Shown: one piece after another, positions 5,532 through 12,019 of the stretch | Layout: every line of letters begins with the position of its first letter | How positions within the stretch are numbered: the first letter of the stretch is position 1 | Origin: Oxalobacteraceae bacterium | GTDB taxonomy: Bacteria; Pseudomonadota; Gammaproteobacteria; Burkholderiales; Burkholderiaceae_D | Reading direction: 5' to 3' | Length of the DNA: 12,019 nucleotides | Assembly (NCBI GenBank): GCA_003537575.1 | Contig: DPRS01000024.1 | Coordinates: 1-12,019 of the forward strand | Made by a program: the position numbers and the translations under genes | Notes under the pieces: generated by a model | What the model was told of the DNA's origin: nothing | What the model saw: only the letters and a program-made list of their open reading frames with translations | The model's database searches: none

Positions 5532-5600
5532 CCCATGGCCGTTTGGCTACAATGTCCCAATTCTTGGGCATTGGTCAGTACGAAACAGACTATCCTATCC

Positions 5601-6002
5601 ATGAGACTGTCCCGTCCATCCCGCTTCTTCGCTGTGCTGTTAGCCGTAGTGAGCGTGCTGTTCTCCCAGCTCGCCATGGCTGCGTACGCATGCCCCGGAA
5701 TGCTGACAGACCAAGCGATGGCGATGGCTATGGCTGCCGAGATAGAGCATGTAATGCCGGACTGCGAGCAAATGGATAGCGCGCAGCCTGCGCTGTGCCA
5801 TGCGCATATGCAGGCAGGCGACCAGACCCTCGACAAGCCGCCATCACCGAACGTACCACCCACTGTGGCCGTGCTGCTGATGCCGGCCATGAGCGACTTG
5901 CATCTTGCACACCCACCGGTTGTTTTTTACGCCGATACCGCGGGGCTGAGGCGCGCTTCCGAACCTCCGCTTTCAATCCGGAACTGCTGTTTCCGAATCT
6001 GA
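5601..6002 (+). CDS. Small secreted Cys/His/Met protein ahead of cusC
   Basis: This is a 133-residue protein with a signal peptide, MRLSRPSRFFAVLLAVVSVL, cleaved after LAMA at about 27. The mature part has five Cys (31, 55, 66, 129, 130), a Met-rich run AMAMAMAAEIEHVM, and a block ALCHAHMQAGDQTLDKP. It ends in PPLSIRNCCFRI, identical to its paralogue at 3856-4266, which it matches along its length. It is the first gene after the FNR-type promoter and 78 nt before cusC. The ATG at 5601 is chosen because it matches the paralogue's start; an in-frame ATG at 5535 falls before the expected transcription start. Neither has a good ribosome binding site. Function is unknown. A periplasmic Cu(I)/Ag(I) chaperone or sensor is possible, with the adjacent C-terminal Cys pair as a candidate ligand. 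Confidence 0.85.
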   Translation: MRLSRPSRFFAVLLAVVSVLFSQLAMAAYACPGMLTDQAMAMAMAAEIEHVMPDCEQMDSAQPALCHAHMQAGDQTLDKPPSPNVPPTVAVLLMPAMSDLHLAHPPVVFYADTAGLRRASEPPLSIRNCCFRI

Positions 6003-6080
6003 CACTCCACATTGGCTAATGCCTTGTCGTCGCTTGCCATGTGCGTGCGGCGCTCGTTGATTATTGTCTGGAGTTAACTA

Positions 6081-7352
6081 ATGCAAAACCCTTTACGTGC
6101 CTGCGCGCTGGCGGCGGCTGTTTGTCTTGCTGTGCCCGCCATGGCGGCACCCGCAGACGCGCTGCCGGGCGGCTCGGTGCAAAGCCTGCTCGATTATGCC
6201 CGTGAGCGCAACCCCGAATTCGCTGCAATGCGCCATGAAGCCGAAGCGGCCAGCGAGCGTGCCGCCGCGGCCGGCAGCCTGCCCGATCCGAAGCTGCAGA
6301 TCGAGTGGCGTGACATTACTAAAATGAATACGCAGAATCCGACCCTGGCACCGAGCCGCGTCGGTACCACCCGCTACCAGATCATGCAAGACCTGCCGTG
6401 GTTCGGCAAACGCGGCCTGCAGCGCGACATCGCCCGCCTGGAAGCCGATGGCGCGAAAGGTCTGTCGTACGGCACCTGGGCGGAACTGTCTTCCCGCATC
6501 AAGGCAAGTTATGCTCAGTATTACGTCGTCCATCAAACCGAGGGCCTGGCGCGCGAAATCCTCGACCTGATGGCGCGCCTGGAAAAAGTGACGCAGGCGC
6601 GCTATGCCGGCGGCTTGGCGGCGCAGCCCGATGCGATCCGTGCCCAGGTGGAACAGACCAGCCTGAAGAACGAGCTGATCGGTCTGGACAATGAAAAGCG
6701 CATGCTCCAGGCCCGCCTGAACATGCTGCTGGCGCGCCCGGTGCAAGCGCCGCTGGCGCCGCCAGACCGGCTGCGGCCGCTGCCGCCAGCGGCGCAACTC
6801 GAATTCGCTGCGCTCGAGGACCGGGTACGGGCGCGCAATCCCCGCCTGTTTGCCGAGGAAGCGCGCATCCAGGCGGCGGAAAAGAACCGCGACCTGGTCT
6901 ACAAGAACCGCTATCCCGACTTCGCCGTCGGCGTCGCGCCGATGCAGACTGGAGGTTCCGTCAAGGAATGGGAAGTAATGTTTCAGATGAGCATTCCCTT
7001 GCAGCAAGCGCCGCGCCGCGCGCAGGAGCGCGAAGCACAAGCCATGCTGGCAGCCGCCCAGTCGCGCAAGGAATCCGCCGCCAACCAGGTGCTGGCAGAA
7101 CTTGCCGAAAACCTGTCGGCGCTGGAGGCCGCCCGCCGCACGGAAATGCTGGTGGCAAACAGCCTCTTGCCGCAGGCGGAACTGACGTACCGGGCGGCGC
7201 TGGCCAGCTATGAAAACGGCAAGGTGGATTTTGCCACCCTGCTGGATGCCCAGCGGCAAATCCGCATGGCCAAACAAAACCGCTTCAAGGCGCAGGCGGA
7301 AGGCCAGGCACGCCTGGCTGAAATCGAACGACTGTTGGGGGAGGATTTATGA
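6081..7352 (+). CDS. cusC: TolC-family outer-membrane factor of the Cus efflux pump
   Basis: The protein has 423 residues, with a signal peptide at about 1-22 (cleavage near AMA). No lipobox is present, unlike E. coli CusC, which is lipidated. It shows the two-repeat TolC layout: long Ala/Glu/Arg-rich helices (about 30-70, 115-220, 245-275, 310-420) and beta segments marked by QDLPWFGKRG (103-112), YPDFAVGV (278-285) and MSIPL (303-307). These are features of the CzcC/CusC branch. As a trimer it forms the channel through the outer membrane that docks on CusB/CusA. A TGGAG ribosome binding site precedes the ATG, and the stop overlaps the cusB start (ATGA), so the two are translationally coupled. 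It is shorter than E. coli CusC (about 460) and close to CzcC-type proteins. Confidence 0.93.
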   Translation: MQNPLRACALAAAVCLAVPAMAAPADALPGGSVQSLLDYARERNPEFAAMRHEAEAASERAAAAGSLPDPKLQIEWRDITKMNTQNPTLAPSRVGTTRYQIMQDLPWFGKRGLQRDIARLEADGAKGLSYGTWAELSSRIKASYAQYYVVHQTEGLAREILDLMARLEKVTQARYAGGLAAQPDAIRAQVEQTSLKNELIGLDNEKRMLQARLNMLLARPVQAPLAPPDRLRPLPPAAQLEFAALEDRVRARNPRLFAEEARIQAAEKNRDLVYKNRYPDFAVGVAPMQTGGSVKEWEVMFQMSIPLQQAPRRAQEREAQAMLAAAQSRKESAANQVLAELAENLSALEAARRTEMLVANSLLPQAELTYRAALASYENGKVDFATLLDAQRQIRMAKQNRFKAQAEGQARLAEIERLLGEDL

Positions 7353-9007
7353 ACAAGAGAACAAATATTGCCATCGGCATGATCGTCGTCGCCGCGCTGG
7401 CGGCGGGCGGCGGTTACTGGGTAGGCAAGCGCGGCGCACAGCAGCAGGGCAGCGCGCCCACGGCAGCCAGTGGCGTCGGCGGCAGCGGCAAGCAGGCGCG
7501 CAAGGTCCTGTATTACCGCAACCCGATGGGCTTGCCGGACACGTCGCCGGTGCCGAAGAAGGACCCGATGGGCATGGATTACATTCCGGTCTTTGAAGGC
7601 GGCGAAGAAGCCGAGCCGGCTGCCGCCAACCAGATCGCCATCAGCACCGACAAGGTCCAGAAACTGGGGGTGCGCACCGAGAAGGCAAGCCTGAAGGCGC
7701 TCGACAAGACGGTGCGTGCGGCCGGCCGCATCGAGCCGGACGAGCGGCGCGTGTATGCGATTTCTCCCAAATTCGAAGGCTATGTCGAACGCCTGTTCGT
7801 CAATGCCACCGGCCAGGCGGTCGCCAAGGGGCAGTCGCTGTTTGAGGTGTACAGCCCGGAACTGGTGTCGGCGCAGCGCGAATACGCCATCGCCGCGCAA
7901 GGCGTGCAATCCCTGAAGGGCGCCGGCAGCGAGGCGCAGGAAGGCATGCGCCAGCTGGCCGAGTCGAGCCTGATGCGGCTGAAGAACTGGGACATTTCCG
8001 AGGAACAGGTCCGCGCCCTGGCGAAATCGGGCACGGCCCGGCGCACCATGACGTTCCGTTCGCCGGTTGCCGGCATCATCACGGAAAAGAAGGCAATCCA
8101 GGGCATGCGCTTCATGCCGGGCGATGCCCTGTACCAGGTGGCCGACCTGTCCACCGTGTGGGTGCTGGCGGACGTTTTCGAGCAGGATATCGGGCTGCTT
8201 AAGCCCGGCGCAAACGCGAAAATCATGATCAACGCCTATCCGGGCAAGGAGTTCACGGGCAAGGTCACTTACGTCTATCCGACGCTCAATGCCGCCACGC
8301 GCACCGTGCAGGCGCGGGTGGAACTGTCCAATCCTGACCAGTTGCTCAAACCCGGCATGTTCGCCAGCGTGGAGGTCGCCGTTGCCGCCCGCGCCGAAGC
8401 GGTGACGGTGCCGGTGTCGGCCGTGATCGACAGCGGCACGCGCCAGATTGTGCTGGTGCAGGTGAAGGAAGGGCGTTTCGAGCCGCGCAAAGTGAAGCTT
8501 GGCGCGCGCAGCGACGCGTATGTCGAAGTGCTGGACGGCGTGCGGAAAGGCGAAGACGTGGTGGTTGCCGCCAACTTCCTGATCGATGCCGAAAGCAACC
8601 TGAAGTCGGTGCTCGGCAGCTTTGGCCATGCCGGGCACGGTAATGCCGCCAAGGAGGGAGGCAAGAAGGACGGCGAGCAGAGCCAGAAAGGCCAGAGCGG
8701 GGCGATTGGCGCCGGTCACAAGGGCGAGGGCGTGGTCGAAAAGGCCGATGCGCAAAGCGGCATGGTCAGCCTCAACCATGGCCCGATTGCGACCCTGAAG
8801 TGGCCTGCCATGACGATGGATTTCAAGGTCGCCAACAGCGCCTTGCTGGAGCAGTTGAAGCCGGGGGCGCGGGTGGCCTTTGAAATCGTCGAGCGCCAAC
8901 CCGGCGAATGGGTCGTCACCGCCGTGCAGCCCGTAGCAAGCGGCAAGGGGGGCACCACGGCGCCTGCGGCTAGCGCGCCGGCGGCGAACCCGCATGCCGG
9001 CTATTGA
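7349..9007 (+). CDS. cusB: CusB/SilB-type RND adaptor with C-terminal CusF domain
   Basis: This 552-residue membrane fusion protein bridges CusA and CusC in the periplasm. An N-terminal membrane anchor or uncleaved signal lies at about 7-24. A heavy-metal-binding segment at 52-83 contains YYRNPMGLPDTSPVPKKDPM, followed by GMDYIPV. Met60, Met74 and Met76 correspond to the three Met that bind Cu(I)/Ag(I) in CusB. The lipoyl/barrel-sandwich halves (about 136-175 and 230-270, with YAISPKFEGYVERL and FRSPVAGIITEK) flank an alpha-hairpin, and beta-barrel and membrane-proximal domains run to about 422. A Gly/Lys-rich linker (about 425-460) leads to a CusF domain (about 459-527) with His477, Trp485, Met488 and Met490. 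The same fusion is known in SilB of Cupriavidus metallidurans. A GGGGGAGG ribosome binding site lies inside the end of cusC. Confidence 0.95.
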   Translation: MNKRTNIAIGMIVVAALAAGGGYWVGKRGAQQQGSAPTAASGVGGSGKQARKVLYYRNPMGLPDTSPVPKKDPMGMDYIPVFEGGEEAEPAAANQIAISTDKVQKLGVRTEKASLKALDKTVRAAGRIEPDERRVYAISPKFEGYVERLFVNATGQAVAKGQSLFEVYSPELVSAQREYAIAAQGVQSLKGAGSEAQEGMRQLAESSLMRLKNWDISEEQVRALAKSGTARRTMTFRSPVAGIITEKKAIQGMRFMPGDALYQVADLSTVWVLADVFEQDIGLLKPGANAKIMINAYPGKEFTGKVTYVYPTLNAATRTVQARVELSNPDQLLKPGMFASVEVAVAARAEAVTVPVSAVIDSGTRQIVLVQVKEGRFEPRKVKLGARSDAYVEVLDGVRKGEDVVVAANFLIDAESNLKSVLGSFGHAGHGNAAKEGGKKDGEQSQKGQSGAIGAGHKGEGVVEKADAQSGMVSLNHGPIATLKWPAMTMDFKVANSALLEQLKPGARVAFEIVERQPGEWVVTAVQPVASGKGGTTAPAASAPAANPHAGY

Positions 9008-9020
9008 CGGGAGACCAGCC

Positions 9021-12019
9021 ATGCTTAACAAGATCATCGACTGGTCGGGCCGGAACATTTTCCTGGTCCTGCTTGCCACGCTGTTTGTGTCGATTGCCGG
9101 CATCTATGCCGTCCTGAAGACGCCGATCGATGCGCTGCCCGACCTGTCGGACGTGCAGGTGATCGTCTATACGGAATACCCCGGCCAGGCGCCGCAGGTG
9201 GTGGAAGACCAGGTCACCTATCCGCTGACGACCGCCATGCTGTCGGTGCCGAAATCGAAAGTCGTGCGCGGCTTTTCGTTCTTCGGCGCCTCGTTCGTGT
9301 ACATCATCTTCGAGGACGGCACCGACATCTACTGGGCGCGCTCGCGCGTGCTGGAGTACCTGAACTTCGCCTCCGGGCGCATGCCCAAGGGCGTGACACC
9401 GCAGATCGGCCCGGATGCGACCGGGGTGGGCTGGGTCTACCAGTACGCGGTGCAGGACAAAAGCAAGAACTTGTCGCTGGCCGAGCTGCGCACGATGCAG
9501 GACTGGTACCTGCGCTACCAGTTGACCAAGGCGCATGGTGTGGCCGAAGTGGCTTCCGTCGGCGGCTTCGTGCAGACCTACCAGGTCACGGTCGATCCGG
9601 TCAAGCTGCGCGCCTACGGCATCCCGCTGTCCAAGGTGTCGCAAGTGATCCGCGATTCCAACCGCGATGTCGGCGGCCGCGTGATTGAAATGGCCGAAAC
9701 CGAATACATGGTGCGCGGCAAAGGGTATTTGCGCGGCACAAAAGACATCGAGATGCTGGTGGTGAAGAGCGAAGGCGGCACGCCCGTCTTGATCCGCGAT
9801 ATCGCCCGCGTCGAACTGATGCCGGACGAGCGGCGCGGCGTGACCGAGCTCAATGGCGAGGGCGAGGTGGTGTCGGGTATTGCGATGGCGCGCTACGGCC
9901 AGAATGCGCTGGAAGTCATCCACAACCTCAAGGAAAAGATCGCCGAACTTTCCGCCGGTCTGCCGCAAGGCGTCTCCATCGAGGCGGTGTATGACCGCTC
10001 CGACCTGATCCACCGCGCCATCGATACCCTGAAACGCACGCTGATCGAGGAAAGCATCATCGTTGCGCTGGTCTGCATCGTGTTCCTGCTGCATGTCAGG
10101 AGCGCCCTGGTAGCGATCCTGATGCTGCCGGTCGGGGTGCTGATGGCTTTCATTGCCATGCGCTCTCTGGGGATGAACTCCAATCTGATGAGTTTGGGCG
10201 GCATCGCGATCGCCATCGGCGCGATGGTCGATGCGGCAATCGTCATGATCGAGAATGCCCACAAACACCTGGAACGGTTAAAGGAAGGCGAGTCGCGGGT
10301 GGAGGCCATGCTGGCGGCGTGCAAGGAAGTCGGACCGTCGCTGTTCTTTTCGCTTCTGATCATCACGGTGTCCTTCCTGCCGGTGTTTACGCTGGAGTCG
10401 CAGGAAGGCAGGCTGTTCTCGCCGCTGGCCTATACCAAGACCTTCGCCATGGCCGGGGCAGCGCTGCTGTCGATCACGCTGGTGCCGGTGCTGATGATGC
10501 TGTTCGTCCGCGGCAAGATCATGCCGGAAGCGAAAAATCCGGTGAACCGTTTCCTGATCTGGGCATACCGGCCCATCATCCAGGGCGTGATGCGCTGGAA
10601 AAAGCTCACCGTCCTTGCTGCGCTGATCGTGCTGGGGATTTCCTTCTATCCAGCGGCTAAACTGGGCAGCGAGTTCATGCCGACGCTCAACGAAGGCACC
10701 TTGCTGTACATGCCCTCCAGTCTGCCTGGCATGTCGATCACCAAGGCGGCGGAACTGATGCAGACCCAGAACAAGATCATCAAGAGTTTCCCGGAAGTGG
10801 CGTTGGTGTGGGGCAAGGCGGGCCGCGCCAATACCGCTACCGATCCGGCACCCACCGAGATGTTCGAGACGGTCATCAACCTGAAGCCGGAATCCGCATG
10901 GCGTAGCGGCATGACCATGGACAAGCTGATCGCGGAAATGGACAAGGCCCTGCAATTCCCGGGTGTGTCCAATGCCTGGACCATGCCGATCAAGGCGCGC
11001 ACCGACATGCTCTCGACCGGTATCCGCACGCCGATCGGCATCAAGGTGTTCGGCAAGGACCTCGCCGAAATGGAACGGCTGTCCAAGGAGATCGAGGCAG
11101 TGGTCAAGCAAGTGCCCGGCACGACTTCCGCCTTTGCCGAGCGCATCACCGGCGGTTTTTACCTCAACATCGAGCCGGACCGCGCGCAACTGGCGCGCTA
11201 TGGCCTGAGCGTGGGCGAAGTGCAGGACGTGATCGGCTCCGCCCTGGGCGGCGAAATGGTGACGACCACGGTGGAAGGGCGCGAGCGCTTTGGCGTGACC
11301 GTGCGTTATCCGCGCGAGCTGCGCAGCGATCCGCAACTGATTGGCCGTGAAGTGCTGGTGCCAGCCATGGGCGGCGCCATGATCCCGCTGGGCCAGCTGG
11401 CCAAGATCGAAGTGGCCAAGGGCACGCCGGGCATTCGCACCGAAAACGCGCTGCTGTCGACGTATATCTACGTCGATATCCGCGACCGCGATATCGGCGG
11501 TTACGTGGCGGACGCGCGCAAGGCGGTCAATGACCAGGTGCAATTCCCACCCGGCTACTACGCCACCTGGAGCGGCCAGTTCGAGGCGATGGAACGGGCC
11601 ATCGAGAAAATGAAGATCGTGGTGCCGGTCACGCTCTTGATCATCTTCCTGCTGCTGTACCTGAACTTCAAGCGCCTGACCGAGACGCTGATCGTGATGC
11701 TGTCGGTGCCGTTTGCGCTGGTGGGCGGCGTCTGGCTAATGTGGCTCTTGGGCTACAACATGTCGGTCGCGGTCGCGGTGGGCTTCATTGCGCTGGCCGG
11801 CGTGGCGGCGGAAACGGGCGTGGTGATGCTGATTTACCTGGACCATGCCTGGGAAGAGGCTAAAGTCAAATGCCGGGCGGCCGGCACTACGCCGGGCGCC
11901 GCCGACTTGTACGCAGCGGTGATGGAAGGCGCGGTCGAGCGCGTGCGCCCGAAGATGATGACGGTGGTGGCGATCATGGCGGGCCTCTTGCCGATCCTGT
12001 GGGGCACCGGCACCGGCTC
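9021..12019 (+). CDS. cusA: CusA/SilA heavy-metal RND efflux pump, cut by window end
   Basis: This is an HME-RND proton antiporter, with 999 codons present; related pumps have about 1040-1050, so only the last ~45 residues are missing. The first transmembrane helix is at about 13-33, TM2-TM6 at about 344-496, TM7 at about 529-547, and TM8 begins near 867. The TM4 motif AIGAMVDAAIVMIENAHK carries Asp404, equivalent to the proton-relay Asp405 of E. coli CusA. The three Met of the Cu(I)/Ag(I) site are present: Met564 (LYMPSS), Met614 (TEMFET) and Met663 (TDMLSTGI), with the same 50 and 49 spacing as Met573/623/672. This marks a monovalent-metal pump rather than a CzcA-type divalent pump. A GGGAGA ribosome binding site lies 13 nt after cusB. 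The coding frame stays open to the window edge. Confidence 0.97.
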   Translation, partial: MLNKIIDWSGRNIFLVLLATLFVSIAGIYAVLKTPIDALPDLSDVQVIVYTEYPGQAPQVVEDQVTYPLTTAMLSVPKSKVVRGFSFFGASFVYIIFEDGTDIYWARSRVLEYLNFASGRMPKGVTPQIGPDATGVGWVYQYAVQDKSKNLSLAELRTMQDWYLRYQLTKAHGVAEVASVGGFVQTYQVTVDPVKLRAYGIPLSKVSQVIRDSNRDVGGRVIEMAETEYMVRGKGYLRGTKDIEMLVVKSEGGTPVLIRDIARVELMPDERRGVTELNGEGEVVSGIAMARYGQNALEVIHNLKEKIAELSAGLPQGVSIEAVYDRSDLIHRAIDTLKRTLIEESIIVALVCIVFLLHVRSALVAILMLPVGVLMAFIAMRSLGMNSNLMSLGGIAIAIGAMVDAAIVMIENAHKHLERLKEGESRVEAMLAACKEVGPSLFFSLLIITVSFLPVFTLESQEGRLFSPLAYTKTFAMAGAALLSITLVPVLMMLFVRGKIMPEAKNPVNRFLIWAYRPIIQGVMRWKKLTVLAALIVLGISFYPAAKLGSEFMPTLNEGTLLYMPSSLPGMSITKAAELMQTQNKIIKSFPEVALVWGKAGRANTATDPAPTEMFETVINLKPESAWRSGMTMDKLIAEMDKALQFPGVSNAWTMPIKARTDMLSTGIRTPIGIKVFGKDLAEMERLSKEIEAVVKQVPGTTSAFAERITGGFYLNIEPDRAQLARYGLSVGEVQDVIGSALGGEMVTTTVEGRERFGVTVRYPRELRSDPQLIGREVLVPAMGGAMIPLGQLAKIEVAKGTPGIRTENALLSTYIYVDIRDRDIGGYVADARKAVNDQVQFPPGYYATWSGQFEAMERAIEKMKIVVPVTLLIIFLLLYLNFKRLTETLIVMLSVPFALVGGVWLMWLLGYNMSVAVAVGFIALAGVAAETGVVMLIYLDHAWEEAKVKCRAAGTTPGAADLYAAVMEGAVERVRPKMMTVVAIMAGLLPILWGTGTG

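Noticed and set aside
5535..5600. Upstream in-frame ATG for the plus-strand Cys-rich protein
   Set aside because: It would precede the signal peptide, falls before the predicted transcription start, and is absent from the paralogue.
6093..7277. 394-codon minus-strand ORF opposite cusC
   Set aside because: Antisense to a clear TolC-family gene, with no motif of its own.
7208..9103. 631-codon minus-strand ORF opposite cusB
   Set aside because: It lies antisense to a clear adaptor gene in GC-rich DNA; its His/Arg-rich translation shows no family features. Typical shadow.
8970..11543. Two minus-strand ORFs of over 400 codons opposite cusA
   Set aside because: Antisense shadows of the conserved RND pump, with His/Gln/Arg-rich compositional translations.
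1..12019. CRISPR array, tRNA, rRNA or insertion sequence
   Set aside because: No regularly spaced repeats, tRNA-like cloverleaf, rRNA segment, transposase frame or paired terminal repeats could be seen.

Overview
The window is a monovalent-metal (Cu(I)/Ag(I)) resistance island, most likely from a betaproteobacterium of the order Burkholderiales (Oxalobacteraceae or Burkholderiaceae-like). The reasons are a CopK-type protein, a DUF4148-like secreted protein, a CusB with a fused CusF domain as in Cupriavidus SilB, and GC-rich cusCBA genes. The taxon is an inference from gene content, since no rRNA or housekeeping gene is present.

Right half, plus strand (about 5490-12019): an intact RND efflux operon. 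A perfect FNR-type box sits at the class II activation distance from a TATAAT -10 element. It is followed by a small secreted Cys/His/Met protein, then cusC (outer membrane factor), cusB (periplasmic adaptor with an N-terminal Met site and a C-terminal CusF domain) and cusA (inner-membrane HME-RND pump, cut by the window end after 999 codons). cusC and cusB overlap by 4 nt, and cusB and cusA are 13 nt apart. Together they form a tripartite pump that exports Cu(I)/Ag(I) from the periplasm and cytoplasm out of the cell.

Left half, minus strand (about 4340 down to 65): a second, partly dismantled set of metal genes read in the opposite direction. It starts at a sigma70-like promoter (4292-4321) with a paralogue of the small Cys-rich protein. 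Next come a 56-codon ORF and a remnant holding only the last ~100 codons of a cusA gene, followed by copK, whose start overlaps the cusA stop. Further on are a decayed copy of a small secreted protein, its intact paralogue, a 427-residue outer-membrane beta-barrel protein, a stand-alone CusF with a Met/Cys-rich repeat extension, and a small membrane protein. The layout suggests an ancestral operon (Cys-rich protein, cusC, cusB, cusA, copK and so on) whose cusCB and most of cusA were deleted.

Middle (about 4340-5490): a DUF4148-like secreted protein, an uncertain Cys-rich ORF, a perfect hairpin, and about 480 nt without a confident gene that contains a plausible rho-independent terminator and an inverted repeat. 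No metal-sensing regulator (CueR, CusRS/CopRS-like) is visible in the window.
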